DNA of 64,000 nt from an uncultured Pelagibacteraceae bacterium (GTDB lineage Bacteria; Pseudomonadota; Alphaproteobacteria; Pelagibacterales; Pelagibacteraceae), in the NCBI GenBank assembly GCA_902631255.1, contig CACOXS010000001.1, positions 62,001 to 126,000 on the forward strand, in the 5' to 3' direction. The translations under genes were made by a program, and so were the position numbers. Shown one piece after another: positions 18,412 to 30,715 of this stretch. How positions within the stretch are numbered: position 1 is the stretch's first letter; every line of letters begins with the position of its first letter. The notes beneath the pieces are model-generated. The model was not told the DNA's origin. It did not search any database and was given only the letters and a program-made list of their open reading frames with translations.

Positions 18412-20153
18412 TACCTCTGAAATTGTTTATCATGAAAATTTTTATAAATTTTTGAATTAATTAGTAAATCTTCATGTTTTCCATAATCAATTATTTTTCC
18501 AGAGTCTATGACAAATATTTTATTTGAGTTTAAAATAGTCGAAAGTCTGTGAGCAATTACAATTGTAGTTTTATTTTTTGTTAAGATTTTTAAAGCATCT
18601 TGTATTTTTTTTTCAGTTTCTGAGTCTAAAGAGGAAGTTGCTTCATCTAATAAAATAATTGAACTTTTTTTTAGCATTGCTCTTGCTATCGAAATTCTTT
18701 GTTTTTCTCCTCCAGATAATCTAACGCCATCTTCACCAATTAATGTCTCATATTTTTCAGGTAAATTTTTTATAAACTCTTCACAATGTGAAAGTTTAGC
18801 TGCTTCAAATATTTCTTCATCACTTGCATCTAGATTAGCATATTTAATATTGTTTCTAATTGTATCATCAAAAAGAGTTGTTTCTTGACTAACTAAAGAA
18901 ATATTTTTTCTCAAAGAATGTAATGTGACATCATAAATCGATTGATTATCTATTGAAATATCACCAGATTTACAATCGTAAAACCTTGGAATTAAACTTA
19001 AAATAGTAGATTTACCGGAGCCGCTATGACCAACTAGTGAAGTCATTTTTCCTCCTTCAAAATCTAAATTAATTTTTTTTAAAACATCACCATCAGAATT
19101 TTTATAACTAAATAATACATCTTTAAATTTAATGTTTGCATTTTCGATGTAAATTTCTTGAGCATTTTCCTTATTTTTTATAATGTTTTTTGTATCAACC
19201 ACCGGCAAGATCCTTCCAGCCGCAGAAAGACCTTGATTAACTATGATATTCAAGGTCGAAAGAGACCTAACTGGTTGATATGCAAGCATCATCGCAGCGA
19301 GAAATGAAAAAAAATTGTTTACACTTAACTCATTACTGGCAATTAACTTCCCCGAGTAGAAGATTAAAATTGCTATCATAAACCCAGTGAGAACCTCCAT
19401 TATAGGAGATATTCTTACGACCACGATTCCAATTTTTTTATTTTTTTCTTTAAGTTGATCTAAATAATCATTGGCTCTATTAGTCTCATATTTTTCTTTT
19501 TGAAAAATTTTAGTTAATTTGTGATTTTTAAATAGTTCAACTAGGTACCTTGTTAAAAAACCTGACTTTTCTTGAGCCTGAGTTGTAACCTTACCCATTC
19601 TTTTACCAAGGGATCTTGCAGCTGTGCTAGCTATTGGAATCAATATTATTGCAATTAATGAAAGCTTCCAATTTTGTAAAAACATGACAGTTAATAGACC
19701 TATCAAAGTTAAACTATCTTTAAAGAGATTAAGAATTCCATTACTTAACAAATTGGTTATATGAAGAACATCATAAGTTAAATTAGAAATAAATTTACCT
19801 GAGTGCTTTTCATCTATTGATTGAGTATCTGCATTTATTAAAGTACCCAACATATCTATCTGTAGCTTTTTTTTTATTTCTTCTGCAACGTTGATCATCA
19901 TCACTTTAGCCAAATAAAGTGATACACCTTTAGTTGTAAATGCTAAAATTATTAGAATAGGTATTAAAATTAATAATGATTGGTCTTTTTGAATAAAGAT
20001 TTTATCAATTGCTGGGTCTAAGAGCCAAGCGATCGCTGAAGTGCTTCCTGCTACTAACAATGAAAAAAATATTGCCAAAAAAATTTGTTTCAAATATTTT
20101 TTTGTATAATCTTTATAAAGTCTTTTAAGAATTTTTGTCTTGTTCATTATCAA
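18411..20153 (-). CDS. msbA: ABC transporter ATP-binding/permease, MsbA-like lipid flippase
   Basis: TM domain plus GHSGSGKST, LSGGEKQRISIARAML, ILLDEATSSLD; LPS gene context. Confidence 0.88.
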   Translation of the reverse strand: MIMNKTKILKRLYKDYTKKYLKQIFLAIFFSLLVAGSTSAIAWLLDPAIDKIFIQKDQSLLILIPILIILAFTTKGVSLYLAKVMMINVAEEIKKKLQIDMLGTLINADTQSIDEKHSGKFISNLTYDVLHITNLLSNGILNLFKDSLTLIGLLTVMFLQNWKLSLIAIILIPIASTAARSLGKRMGKVTTQAQEKSGFLTRYLVELFKNHKLTKIFQKEKYETNRANDYLDQLKEKNKKIGIVVVRISPIMEVLTGFMIAILIFYSGKLIASNELSVNNFFSFLAAMMLAYQPVRSLSTLNIIVNQGLSAAGRILPVVDTKNIIKNKENAQEIYIENANIKFKDVLFSYKNSDGDVLKKINLDFEGGKMTSLVGHSGSGKSTILSLIPRFYDCKSGDISIDNQSIYDVTLHSLRKNISLVSQETTLFDDTIRNNIKYANLDASDEEIFEAAKLSHCEEFIKNLPEKYETLIGEDGVRLSGGEKQRISIARAMLKKSSIILLDEATSSLDSETEKKIQDALKILTKNKTTIVIAHRLSTILNSNKIFVIDSGKIIDYGKHEDLLINSKIYKNFHDKQFQR

Positions 20154-21013
20154 AACAACTTTCCAATTAAAATGTTAAAAAATATAATAATACCCAGACT
20201 ATTATTGCTCTTAAAAACCTTTAAACATGAAGTGGGATTTTTTGAGTCAAAATTATTTATTTGATAAATTAAGTGTATTATTGGAATTAAAATTAATAAA
20301 AAATATACTGGACTAAAACTCATTATTAGTCCCCCAATAATAAGAGAAGATACCAGTGATACATAGCATAATATTAAAAAAATTTTTGCTGTTCCTTTAA
20401 ACTTTATTGAAGTTGATTTCACTCCTATAATTTCATCATCTTTAATATCTTGGAATCCATAAACAGTGTCATATCCTAGTGTCCAAAATATGGCTCCAAT
20501 ATAAAAAATCATCGGTGTAAGGCTTATTTGTTCTGATATGGAAGTCCAACCAAGTATTAATCCATAATTGAATGTAATTCCTAAAAAAAGTTGTGGCCAA
20601 TATGTAAATCTTTTCATTAAAGGATATGTGAAAGCTAAAGGCATAGATGCCAAGGCAATAATAATTGTAAAATAATTAAAATTTATCAGAACTAAAAAAG
20701 CAAGTGAGCACAAGATTAACACATATAGCAATCCAATTTTAATAGTTATTTTTCCTGAAGCTATTGGTCTATCTTGAGTTCTATCAACTCTTTTATCAAA
20801 TTTTCTGTCTAAAATATCATTAACTATACATCCTGCAGATCTCATTAAAACTGAACCAAGAAAAAAAAGTAAGAGATAATTGAAATAAATTTGAAGATTA
20901 TTAGAAAAATCGTAAATCAAAGTTAATCCCCAAGCGCATGGCCAGAATAGCAACATGTAACCAATTGGTTTTTTTAGCCTCGTAAGCTCAATAAATAAAT
21001 TTAATTGGTCCAT
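20150..21013 (-). CDS. ubiA: 4-hydroxybenzoate polyprenyltransferase
   Basis: RLKKPIGYMLLFWPCAWGL, GCIVNDILDRKFD, GYDTVYGFQDIKDD. Confidence 0.93.
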   Translation of the reverse strand: MDQLNLFIELTRLKKPIGYMLLFWPCAWGLTLIYDFSNNLQIYFNYLLLFFLGSVLMRSAGCIVNDILDRKFDKRVDRTQDRPIASGKITIKIGLLYVLILCSLAFLVLINFNYFTIIIALASMPLAFTYPLMKRFTYWPQLFLGITFNYGLILGWTSISEQISLTPMIFYIGAIFWTLGYDTVYGFQDIKDDEIIGVKSTSIKFKGTAKIFLILCYVSLVSSLIIGGLIMSFSPVYFLLILIPIIHLIYQINNFDSKNPTSCLKVFKSNNSLGIIIFFNILIGKLF

Positions 21014-21065
21014 AAAATTTTACTTGTAAATAACAAAGCCAAGATTGATAATCAAATTGATTCGT

Positions 21066-21473
21066 ATGAATATAGATTACACTGTTACCGCATTAATGTT
21101 TCCTGCAATCCCACTGATAATGGGAGTGTATTCTAATAGGTTTCATACTTTGAGTTCTCTAATAAGAAAAATACATGATGAGTACGTATTTGAAAAACAC
21201 ACCCCACCTGAATGGAAAGACCAATTGATAAATTTAGAGAAAAGAATTGGTGTTTTAAAATTAAGTATTTTATTTGCTGCTTTTGGATTTTTGTTCAATA
21301 TGCTAACTGTTTTCGGTCTTTATTTACAGGAACTTTTTATTGCAAGAATAATTTTTGGATCATGTTGTTTATCAATGATGATTTCAATTATATTTTTTAT
21401 TATTGAAATTCAGATCTCAACTAAGGCTCTTAGACTTCATCTTTCTGACATGGATATTCAATTTAAGGAATAA
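21066..21473 (+). CDS. DUF2721-like membrane protein
   Basis: MNIDYTVTALMFPAIPLIMGVYSNRFHTLSSLIRKIHDEY; C-terminal TM pair; start chosen at MNIDY. Confidence 0.65.
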   Translation: MNIDYTVTALMFPAIPLIMGVYSNRFHTLSSLIRKIHDEYVFEKHTPPEWKDQLINLEKRIGVLKLSILFAAFGFLFNMLTVFGLYLQELFIARIIFGSCCLSMMISIIFFIIEIQISTKALRLHLSDMDIQFKE

Positions 21474-22434
21474 TTACTGCTGGACCCGTTAACAATCTTG
21501 CCTCTAAATCTTTATGAGCTTGAGCAGCATCTGTTAAAGAGTATTTTTTTGAAATTTCTACTTTAAATTTGTTAGATAAAATTGCATCAAAAACTTTTTT
21601 TGCTGACTCAACTAATTCCTCTCTTTTAATCGTATAATGCGCGATGGATGGTCGAGTAAAAAATAATCCTTTAGCATTAATATCTTTTTTTACATCAATA
21701 GTATCAACATACCCAGATGCATTTCCAAATGCTACCATCATACCTCTAACTTTTAATGTTTCAATTGAGCCTTTAAATGTTTTTATTCCAACACCATCAT
21801 AAACAACATCAATACCATTTTTTCCTGTAATTTTTTCAACTTCTTCTGAGAAATTTTTTTCAGAATAATTAATTACATGATGACAGCCATTTTTTTTGGC
21901 AATTTCTTCTTTAGCTTTTGAACCAACTGTTCCAATAACTTCTGCACCTAGAGAATTAGCCCAAGGGCACAAGATTTGACCAAGAGCTCCAGCTGCTGCA
22001 TGATAAAGCACTTTGTCTCCTTTTTTTAATGGATAAGCTCTGTGCAATAGATATTCTGCAGTAATTCCTTTTAATGTTATACAAGATGCCACCTCATCAG
22101 AAATTCCGTCAGGAACTGAAATTAATTTTTCCTCAGGCATAATTTGTTTTTCTGAATACGCTCCAATTGGCATTGATGCATGCGTAACTCTATCGCCAAC
22201 TTTAAATAATTTTACTTCAGATCCTATTTCTTCAATAACGCCACTTGCTTCAAGGCCAATACCACTCGGTAATGGAATAGGGTAGAGTCCTGTCCTGTGA
22301 TATATATCTATATAATTTAGACCTATTGATTTGTTTTTAATTAAGACCTCTTTTGGACCTGGTTTTCCTATGTCTATATCCTTAATAACCAAAACCTCTG
22401 GTCCACCAAATTTCTCTATCTGTATTGATTTCAT
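21463..22434 (-). CDS. NADPH:quinone oxidoreductase (zinc-less MDR family)
   Basis: GPKEVLIKNKSIGLNYIDIYHRTGLYPIPLPSGIGLEASGVIEEIG; AAAGALGQILCPWA. Confidence 0.93.
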   Translation of the reverse strand: MKSIQIEKFGGPEVLVIKDIDIGKPGPKEVLIKNKSIGLNYIDIYHRTGLYPIPLPSGIGLEASGVIEEIGSEVKLFKVGDRVTHASMPIGAYSEKQIMPEEKLISVPDGISDEVASCITLKGITAEYLLHRAYPLKKGDKVLYHAAAGALGQILCPWANSLGAEVIGTVGSKAKEEIAKKNGCHHVINYSEKNFSEEVEKITGKNGIDVVYDGVGIKTFKGSIETLKVRGMMVAFGNASGYVDTIDVKKDINAKGLFFTRPSIAHYTIKREELVESAKKVFDAILSNKFKVEISKKYSLTDAAQAHKDLEARLLTGPAVIIP

Positions 22435-22437
22435 TTT

Positions 22438-23274
22438 TTATTTTACAAATGTGCCGTTATGATAATCTTGAACGGCCTGCAATATCTCTGCTTTAGTGTT
22501 CATTACAAACGGACCACCTCTTGCAATTTCTTCATTTATTGGTTTTCCAGAAATAACTAAAAATTTAGCCTTTGATAAAGCTCTGACTTTCAAATTTTCA
22601 CCTCTTGTAAGTAATATCAAGGTGCTATCCTTAACATTTACATGTTTTTGCTCACCAATCTTTATTTCACCATCTATTAAATAAATAAAACTATTGTGTG
22701 TAAATGGGAGAAGAAAATTAAAATTCTTATCTTTATTTAGTTCGACATCAAAATAAACTGGTTCAACATTGTGACCTTTGACTGGACCTTCTGCCTTTTC
22801 AAACTTACCAGCTATAACTTTTACTTTTTTATCATTATCTTGATGTACGCTCATTTTATCTGCATCAATATAAATATACTCAGGTTTGCTCATTTTTAAT
22901 TTTGCTGGCATGTTGATCCATAGCTGAAATCCATGAAGTTTCCCTTCTTTCATTGCAGGCATCTCTGAGTGGATAATACCACTTCCAGTTTTCATCCATT
23001 GGACATCACCAGCAGTCATTTTACCTTCACCGCCTGTACTATCCTTATGTTCAAAATCACCAGCAAGCATGTAAGTCACAGTTTCAATTCCTCGGTGGGG
23101 GTGTGGAGGAAAACCAGCTACATAATCATCACTATTTTCAGAGCCAAATTCGTCTAGCATCAAAAAAGGATCAAAGTAATTGGGTTCAACTCCAATACTT
23201 CTTTTTAATTTTACTCCAGCTCCATCTGAAGCTGGGATCGGATCGATGATTTGTTTTACTTCAATATTTTTCAT
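22438..23274 (-). CDS. Pirin family protein
   Basis: DPFLMLDEF, FPPHPHRGIETVTYMLAG, GSGIIHSEMP. Confidence 0.95.
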   Translation of the reverse strand: MKNIEVKQIIDPIPASDGAGVKLKRSIGVEPNYFDPFLMLDEFGSENSDDYVAGFPPHPHRGIETVTYMLAGDFEHKDSTGGEGKMTAGDVQWMKTGSGIIHSEMPAMKEGKLHGFQLWINMPAKLKMSKPEYIYIDADKMSVHQDNDKKVKVIAGKFEKAEGPVKGHNVEPVYFDVELNKDKNFNFLLPFTHNSFIYLIDGEIKIGEQKHVNVKDSTLILLTRGENLKVRALSKAKFLVISGKPINEEIARGGPFVMNTKAEILQAVQDYHNGTFVK

Positions 23275-23310
23275 CCGCTTTAATTAACGAATTAATTATT
23301 AATTTCAAGA

Positions 23311-23679
23311 TCACTTTTTATCTAAACAAAAACCTTTAGCACCATTAACTACCAAGAATAAAAAACCACCAGCTAAAGCAATGTTTTTAAGAAAAGCAGT
23401 AAGCTGTACCTGATCAGCAAAATCATTGTGAAAAATAATAGCTGTTGCAAAACAAAATAAACTTAAAGCCGCAGCAGCAATTCTGGTTTGATAGCCGATT
23501 ACAATCAGAATGGGTCCAATTATTTCAAGAGCAATTGCAGGTATAATTAAAATTCCAGGCAAGCCAAAACTTTCCATCCAACCTGTGGTTCCCTCATAAT
23601 TATTGATTTTAAAAATTCCATTTAAAAAAAATAATGCAGATATTAAAACTCTTGCAAATAAATCTAGTAGTTTAATCAT
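23311..23679 (-). CDS. DoxX family membrane protein
   Basis: LARVLISALFFLNGIFKI and four TM segments typical of DoxX. Confidence 0.88.
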   Translation of the reverse strand: MIKLLDLFARVLISALFFLNGIFKINNYEGTTGWMESFGLPGILIIPAIALEIIGPILIVIGYQTRIAAAALSLFCFATAIIFHNDFADQVQLTAFLKNIALAGGFLFLVVNGAKGFCLDKK

Positions 23680-23776
23680 GTTAAATTAATATTAGTTAAT
23701 ACAATGGCGGATTGTAACATTCTTTTCAAGCACAAAAAAAAATATTTTGTCACCTTTGATCCTTATTTTTAAAATA

Positions 23777-24439
23777 TTAAACTAATTGAATTAGTTCGTT
23801 AAGATCTGTAATTTGATATTTTGGTTCAAAATCTAAGTTATCAAAAATGTTATTATTTCTATTTACCCAAATAGATTGGTACCCATAATTTCCACCACCT
23901 GAAACATCCCAAGTATTGGCACTTAAAAATGCAACTTCACTCTTGTTTATATTATATTTTTTTATAGGCATATCATAAACTCTAGAACTTGGTTTATATA
24001 CGCCAACTTTTTCTATAGAAAATATATCATCAAATAAATTGTCCAAATGATTACTTTGAACTAATTCATCTAATAGTGATGGAGTACCGTTTGATAAAAT
24101 AGCTAATTTAAATTTTTTTTCTTTTAGAGTTTTCAAAGTTTCTGGAACCTCTTCAAAAGGTGATAGCACTTTATATAAATTTAATAGTTCATTTCTCATT
24201 GATGGATCAATATCAAAAGCTTTAATTGATTTATCTAAACTATCTTCTGTAACTTGCCAAAAATCTTTGTGTCTATCCATTAAACTTCTAAGCCAAGTAT
24301 ATTCTAATTGAGTGGTCCTCCAAAAGTTTGCAAATCTCTCCCATTTATCTCCAATTTTATCTTTGCATTTTTCTGCAGCTGAATTAACATCAAACAACGT
24401 TCCATAAGCATCAAAAATTATTGCTTTAATATTTTTCAT
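23777..24439 (-). CDS. Haloacid dehalogenase type II family hydrolase
   Basis: IIFDAYGTLFDVNSAA, LSNGTPSLL, YKPSSRVYD, FLSANTWDVSGGGNYG. Confidence 0.9.
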   Translation of the reverse strand: MKNIKAIIFDAYGTLFDVNSAAEKCKDKIGDKWERFANFWRTTQLEYTWLRSLMDRHKDFWQVTEDSLDKSIKAFDIDPSMRNELLNLYKVLSPFEEVPETLKTLKEKKFKLAILSNGTPSLLDELVQSNHLDNLFDDIFSIEKVGVYKPSSRVYDMPIKKYNINKSEVAFLSANTWDVSGGGNYGYQSIWVNRNNNIFDNLDFEPKYQITDLNELIQLV

Positions 24440-24456
24440 AAATTAATTTAACATAT

Positions 24457-25158
24457 ATGAGTAATATAAGATTATTTTTTTCGAGTACATTATCAAAAAA
24501 TATGATCGATAAATTAGATAAATCCCAATCTCATTATTTGACCAAAGTAATGAGACTAAAAAAAAATGATATTTTTTCTTTATTTAATGAAACTGGTGAA
24601 TGGGAAGCAAAAATTTTGAATATCACAAAAGATTTTGTTGAATTTAAATCAACCAAACAATTAAGACTAAAAGAAAATGTCCAAGAATTATGGTTAGCAT
24701 TTTCACCTATTAAATCAAATTATCAAAACTTTATGATTCAAAAAGCAACTGAATTAGGTATTTCAAAATTTTTACCAATAATTTTCGATCGAACTATTGT
24801 AAGAAAGATTAATAAAGATCGGCTAGAAAAAATAGTTGTAGAAGCATGTGAACAATCAAATCGAATTAGTGTTCCAGCCATCGAGCAAGCACAAAATTTA
24901 AAAAGTTTTCTAAATTCTAATTCAATGAATTTAATTTTCACAGATTTAAATTCAAATAATAAAAAAATTGAAAAAACAAAGTTTTCAGATAAACCAATTT
25001 GCATCATTATAGGTCCTGAGGGAGATTTTTCAGAACACGAAAGGCAGGAGATTCTCTCTTTTAAAGGAGTACAAGCACTTAAAATTAATGACAATATTTT
25101 AAGATCAGAAACCGCAGTGATATCTGCAATTTCGATTATAAATTATGTGATTAATTGA
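24457..25158 (+). CDS. rsmE: 16S rRNA (uracil1498-N3)-methyltransferase
   Basis: QSHYLTKVMRLKKND, KATELGISKFLPI, IGPEGDFSEHE, LRSETA. Confidence 0.96.
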   Translation: MSNIRLFFSSTLSKNMIDKLDKSQSHYLTKVMRLKKNDIFSLFNETGEWEAKILNITKDFVEFKSTKQLRLKENVQELWLAFSPIKSNYQNFMIQKATELGISKFLPIIFDRTIVRKINKDRLEKIVVEACEQSNRISVPAIEQAQNLKSFLNSNSMNLIFTDLNSNNKKIEKTKFSDKPICIIIGPEGDFSEHERQEILSFKGVQALKINDNILRSETAVISAISIINYVIN

Positions 25159-25218
25159 TAAATTGTCGCGAAAACTAAAGTGTAATTTTTACAAAAGGGC
25201 TTTATATACCTAGTTAAA

Positions 25219-26031
25219 ATGAAAAAAATTTTATTTATATTTTCAAGTATTTTAATCTCTCAAAATGCTTATGCAAACCAACCTGTTGATTGGCAATTAG
25301 GTTTCCAAAAAGCGGCATCGGAGTCGATGAGAGATATTGTGGCCTTTCACGATAATTTGTTATTACCGATAATAATAGCGATCAGTGTATTCGTTTTATT
25401 TTTAATGCTTTATGCTTGTGTAAGATTTAGAGCTTCAGCAAATCCTAATCCATCTAAGAGAACTCACAATGTAACTGTCGAAGTTTTATGGACTTTAATT
25501 CCTTGCTTAATTTTAATTGTTATGGCGGTTCCATCATTTAAAATTTTATATAAGCAAGACACGATTCCGAAAGCAGATTTAACAATCAAAGCAATAGGCT
25601 ACCAATGGTATTGGGGTTATGAATATCCTGACGAAAATCTGGAATTTGACTCCTACATGATTGAGGAAAAAGATTTAAAAGCAAATCAACCAAGATTGTT
25701 AGCTGTTGATAATGAAGTTGTTGTTCCAGTTGGCAAAGTAGTTAAAGTTTTAATCACAGCAAATGATGTTTTACATGCATGGGCCTTGCCTTCGTTTGGA
25801 GTAAAAAGGGATGCGGTACCTGGAAGAATCAATGAAACGTGGTTTAAGGCTGAAAAAGTTGGTACTTATTATGGTCAATGTTCAGAACTTTGTGGTATAA
25901 AACATGCGTTTATGCCAATTGCAGTAAAAGTAGTTAGTGAGGATGAATATCAAGAATGGTTATCCGAAGCGCGAGTAAAATTTGCAAAAGAAGAAATAGA
26001 AAATCAAAAACTTAAATTAGCGAGTAAATAA
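25219..26031 (+). CDS. ctaC: Cytochrome c oxidase subunit II
   Basis: EVLWTLIPCLILI, GYQWYWGYEYPD, CSELCGIKHAFMPI CuA motif. Confidence 0.97.
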   Translation: MKKILFIFSSILISQNAYANQPVDWQLGFQKAASESMRDIVAFHDNLLLPIIIAISVFVLFLMLYACVRFRASANPNPSKRTHNVTVEVLWTLIPCLILIVMAVPSFKILYKQDTIPKADLTIKAIGYQWYWGYEYPDENLEFDSYMIEEKDLKANQPRLLAVDNEVVVPVGKVVKVLITANDVLHAWALPSFGVKRDAVPGRINETWFKAEKVGTYYGQCSELCGIKHAFMPIAVKVVSEDEYQEWLSEARVKFAKEEIENQKLKLASK

Positions 26032-27666
<1,635 letters not shown>

Positions 27667-27690
27667 TAAAATTAAGAGTATTAAGAACCG

Positions 27691-28602
27691 ATGGATAATT
27701 CAAGGCTAAAAAAAAGAAGTTTAAGCCAAGAAGATTTATTTAATCTTTCAGAATTATTTAAATTGATGAAGCCAAGAGTTATGTCATTGGTAATTTTTAC
27801 CTGTGCCGTAGGTTTATTAACAGCACCCAACATTGTTTCAACTAAAGATGCAATTATTGGAATTCTTCTCGTTTCATTAGGTGCAGGAGCGGCTGGTGCT
27901 TTAAATATGTGGTATGAGTCTGATCTTGATGCTTTAATGACCAGAACCTGTTTAAGACCGATCCCGACAGGGAAAGTCAATAGAAATCAAGCTTTGATAT
28001 TTGGTGTTACATTATCAATTGTTTCAGTTGTAGCTTTAGATTATTTTACCAACAGAGTTTCTGCTGCAATATTATTACTAACAATATTGTTTTATGTATT
28101 TGTTTATACAATCTGGTTAAAAAGAAGAACTCCACAAAATATAGTTATTGGTGGGGCAGCTGGTGCTTTTCCACCAGTTATAGGATGGACTATTGCTACA
28201 GGCACTATATCACTTGAACCATTAACATTTTTTTTAATAATATTTTTTTGGACACCCTCTCATTTTTGGGCGCTTAGTTTATACAAGTCCGATGATTACC
28301 GAAAAGCTAAAATACCAATGTTGCCACTTACCAATGGAATAGAAAGTACCAAAATCAATATATTCATTTATTCTTTATTGATGATACCAGTAATTATTTT
28401 TCCATATTTAATTAATTTTGTTGGCCTAACATTTTTAATTCCATCATTGCTATTAACTTTCTATTACAATTTTTTATGTTATGAGTTGTTGAATTATAAA
28501 AAAAATAGATTTAACTCTAAGAAAGCAAAAGCTATATTTGGATATTCTATATTGTATTTATTTTTAGTTTTTGTTCTGTTTTTGATTGATAAGATAATAT
28601 GA
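27691..28602 (+). CDS. ctaB: Protoheme IX farnesyltransferase (heme O synthase)
   Basis: LMKPRVMSLVIFT, NMWYESDLDALMTRTCLRPIPTG. Confidence 0.97.
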   Translation: MDNSRLKKRSLSQEDLFNLSELFKLMKPRVMSLVIFTCAVGLLTAPNIVSTKDAIIGILLVSLGAGAAGALNMWYESDLDALMTRTCLRPIPTGKVNRNQALIFGVTLSIVSVVALDYFTNRVSAAILLLTILFYVFVYTIWLKRRTPQNIVIGGAAGAFPPVIGWTIATGTISLEPLTFFLIIFFWTPSHFWALSLYKSDDYRKAKIPMLPLTNGIESTKINIFIYSLLMIPVIIFPYLINFVGLTFLIPSLLLTFYYNFLCYELLNYKKNRFNSKKAKAIFGYSILYLFLVFVLFLIDKII

Positions 28603-28724
28603 TTACACCAGATAAAAAAACAAAAAGAAAAAATATTATTACGGCATTAGCTATTATTGCGTTTATGATTTTTCTTTTCTTTTTTACTTTATATAACACA
28701 GGGGTATTTGATAGGTCGATATGA
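28599..28724 (+). CDS. Small single-TM protein (41 aa), CoxF-like position
   Basis: MITPDKKTKRKNIITALAIIAFMIFLFFFTLYNTGVFDRSI; overlaps ctaB stop and the ctaG start; located where CoxF lies in alphaproteobacterial cox operons. Confidence 0.65.
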   Translation: MITPDKKTKRKNIITALAIIAFMIFLFFFTLYNTGVFDRSI

Positions 28725-29254
28725 TAGAAAAAAAGAAATTAACACCATTAGTTCTAGCTGGGATTTTTGTTTTGATGTTAGGTTTATCATACGCATCGGT
28801 GCCTCTTTATGAGATTTTTTGTAGAGTTACTGGTTTTGGAGGAACTACTCAAGTAGCAGATAAAGCTCCAAAAATTGTTTTAGATAAAGTAGTTAGTGTA
28901 AGATTTGATACCAATGTTAATAATTTACCATGGGACTTTAAAGCAAAATCAAATGTGATGGATGTTAAAGTGGGTCAAGTAAACAAAATTGAGTTTGAGG
29001 TAACCAATAATAGCAATGAACCAACTGCAGGTGTAGCAAGTTTTAATGTTTCACCCTCAAGCTTTGGAAAATATTATAGTAAACTTGGTTGTTTTTGCTT
29101 TGAAAAACAAGAATTAAAAGCTGGTGAAACTGCTACCTACGTGATGACTTTTTATTTAGACCCGGAAATGGTCAATGATGCAACAGTAAAAAATTTACAG
29201 GATGTAACTATGTCGTATACTTTTTTCTCGACAGATTACTATAAACAATCATAA
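28721..29254 (+). CDS. ctaG: Cytochrome c oxidase assembly protein CtaG/Cox11
   Basis: SYASVPLYEIFCRVTGFGGTTQ, KLGCFCFEKQ. Confidence 0.97.
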   Translation: MIEKKKLTPLVLAGIFVLMLGLSYASVPLYEIFCRVTGFGGTTQVADKAPKIVLDKVVSVRFDTNVNNLPWDFKAKSNVMDVKVGQVNKIEFEVTNNSNEPTAGVASFNVSPSSFGKYYSKLGCFCFEKQELKAGETATYVMTFYLDPEMVNDATVKNLQDVTMSYTFFSTDYYKQS

Positions 29255-29263
29255 TTCAAAAAA

Positions 29264-30052
29264 ATGTCAGCTGAAAAAAAACATGATTACCATTTAGTAG
29301 ATCCAAGTCCTTGGCCTATCTATGTTTCACTCTCATGTTTAATTTTAGCAGTTGGAGCTGTTTACTACATGCATTATGAGGTTTCATGGGGAATGTACCT
29401 TGGATTTGCTTTATTAATTTATGGAGCATACATGTGGTTTAGAGATGTAGTTATTGAGGCAGAGCATCAAGGACATCATACACCTGTGGTTCAAATACAT
29501 CATCGTTACGGAATGACTTTATTCATTGCCTCTGAGGTAATGTTTTTTGTTGCTTGGTTTTGGGCTTACTTTGATGTGAGTCTTTTTCCAAACGATTTCG
29601 TTGGAAATGTATGGCCGCCAAAGGATATAGAAACTTTTGATCCATGGGATATACCATTAATAAATACATTGGTTCTTTTGTTATCTGGAACTACTGTGAC
29701 TTGGTCTCATCATGCTCTCTTAGAGGATGATAGAAAAGGATTTATTCAAGGATTGGTTTTAACAGTTATATTAGGAGTTTGTTTTACTGCCTTACAAGCT
29801 TACGAATATCATCATGCAACATTTGCTTTTTCAGATCACATATATGGTTCAGTATTTTACATGGCAACAGGATTTCATGGTTTTCACGTGATCGTGGGTA
29901 CAATTTTCTTGGCTGTATGTTTGTGGAGAGGAAAGTTAGGTCACTTTAACAAAGATCATCACTTTGGTTTTGAGGCGGCAGCGTGGTACTGGCACTTTGT
30001 TGACGTAGTTTGGCTATTCTTATTTGCTGCGATCTATATTTGGGGAAGCTAA
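29264..30052 (+). CDS. ctaE: Cytochrome c oxidase subunit III
   Basis: KKHDYHLVDPSPWPIYVSLS; HFVDVVWLFLF. Confidence 0.98.
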   Translation: MSAEKKHDYHLVDPSPWPIYVSLSCLILAVGAVYYMHYEVSWGMYLGFALLIYGAYMWFRDVVIEAEHQGHHTPVVQIHHRYGMTLFIASEVMFFVAWFWAYFDVSLFPNDFVGNVWPPKDIETFDPWDIPLINTLVLLLSGTTVTWSHHALLEDDRKGFIQGLVLTVILGVCFTALQAYEYHHATFAFSDHIYGSVFYMATGFHGFHVIVGTIFLAVCLWRGKLGHFNKDHHFGFEAAAWYWHFVDVVWLFLFAAIYIWGS

Positions 30053-30061
30053 TTTTGAACC

Positions 30062-30715
30062 TTGAAACATAAATTTTTATTTTCAGTTTTTATCATATTT
30101 TTTATATTTGTTTTTGTTGCTTTAGGCATTTGGCAGATTATTCGTTTGAATTGGAAGAACAATCTCATATTAGAAATTGAAAATTCATTAAAAAATCCAC
30201 CAGTTCAACTTTCACAATCTAATCAACAAAATTTTCTCAAAATCAAAACGTCAGGTCGCGTTGATTTTGAGAAACAAATTTACTTATATAATTTGAATGA
30301 CTCTGGAACACCTGGATTTGAAGTTTTAAACCCAATTCTAATAGATGGTGAAAATTATTTACTCAATAGAGGATGGATACCATTTGAAAAAAAAGATACA
30401 CCAGAGATAAATATATTGGATCAAAATAATATAGAAGGAACTCTTAAAACACAGGGAAGAAAAAATATATTTAAACCAGATAATGATATAAAAGAAAATT
30501 ACTGGTTTAGTTTGAATAGAGAAGATATCTCAAAATTTACTGGTAAAGAATTTTCTAAGTACATAATATATTTAGATGGAAACTATCAGTTTCCTAGACC
30601 GAAAAAAATTACTGCTAATATTTCTAACAATCATAAAAAATATGCAATGACATGGTTTTCATTAGCGATTTCAATTCTTTTGCTATATCTATATTTTAGA
30701 AAAAAGAATTATTAA
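30062..30715 (+). CDS. SURF1 family cytochrome oxidase assembly protein (TTG start)
   Basis: ALGIWQIIRLNWKNNLI, LLNRGWIPFEKK; follows ctaE. Confidence 0.9.
   Translation: MKHKFLFSVFIIFFIFVFVALGIWQIIRLNWKNNLILEIENSLKNPPVQLSQSNQQNFLKIKTSGRVDFEKQIYLYNLNDSGTPGFEVLNPILIDGENYLLNRGWIPFEKKDTPEINILDQNNIEGTLKTQGRKNIFKPDNDIKENYWFSLNREDISKFTGKEFSKYIIYLDGNYQFPRPKKITANISNNHKKYAMTWFSLAISILLLYLYFRKKNY

Noticed and set aside
30062-30064. Frame-start problem at SURF1 (TTG start)
   Set aside because: TTG starts are plausible here and the N-terminus MKHKFLFSVFIIFFIFVFVALGIWQI fits a SURF1 TM segment, so no error is inferred.
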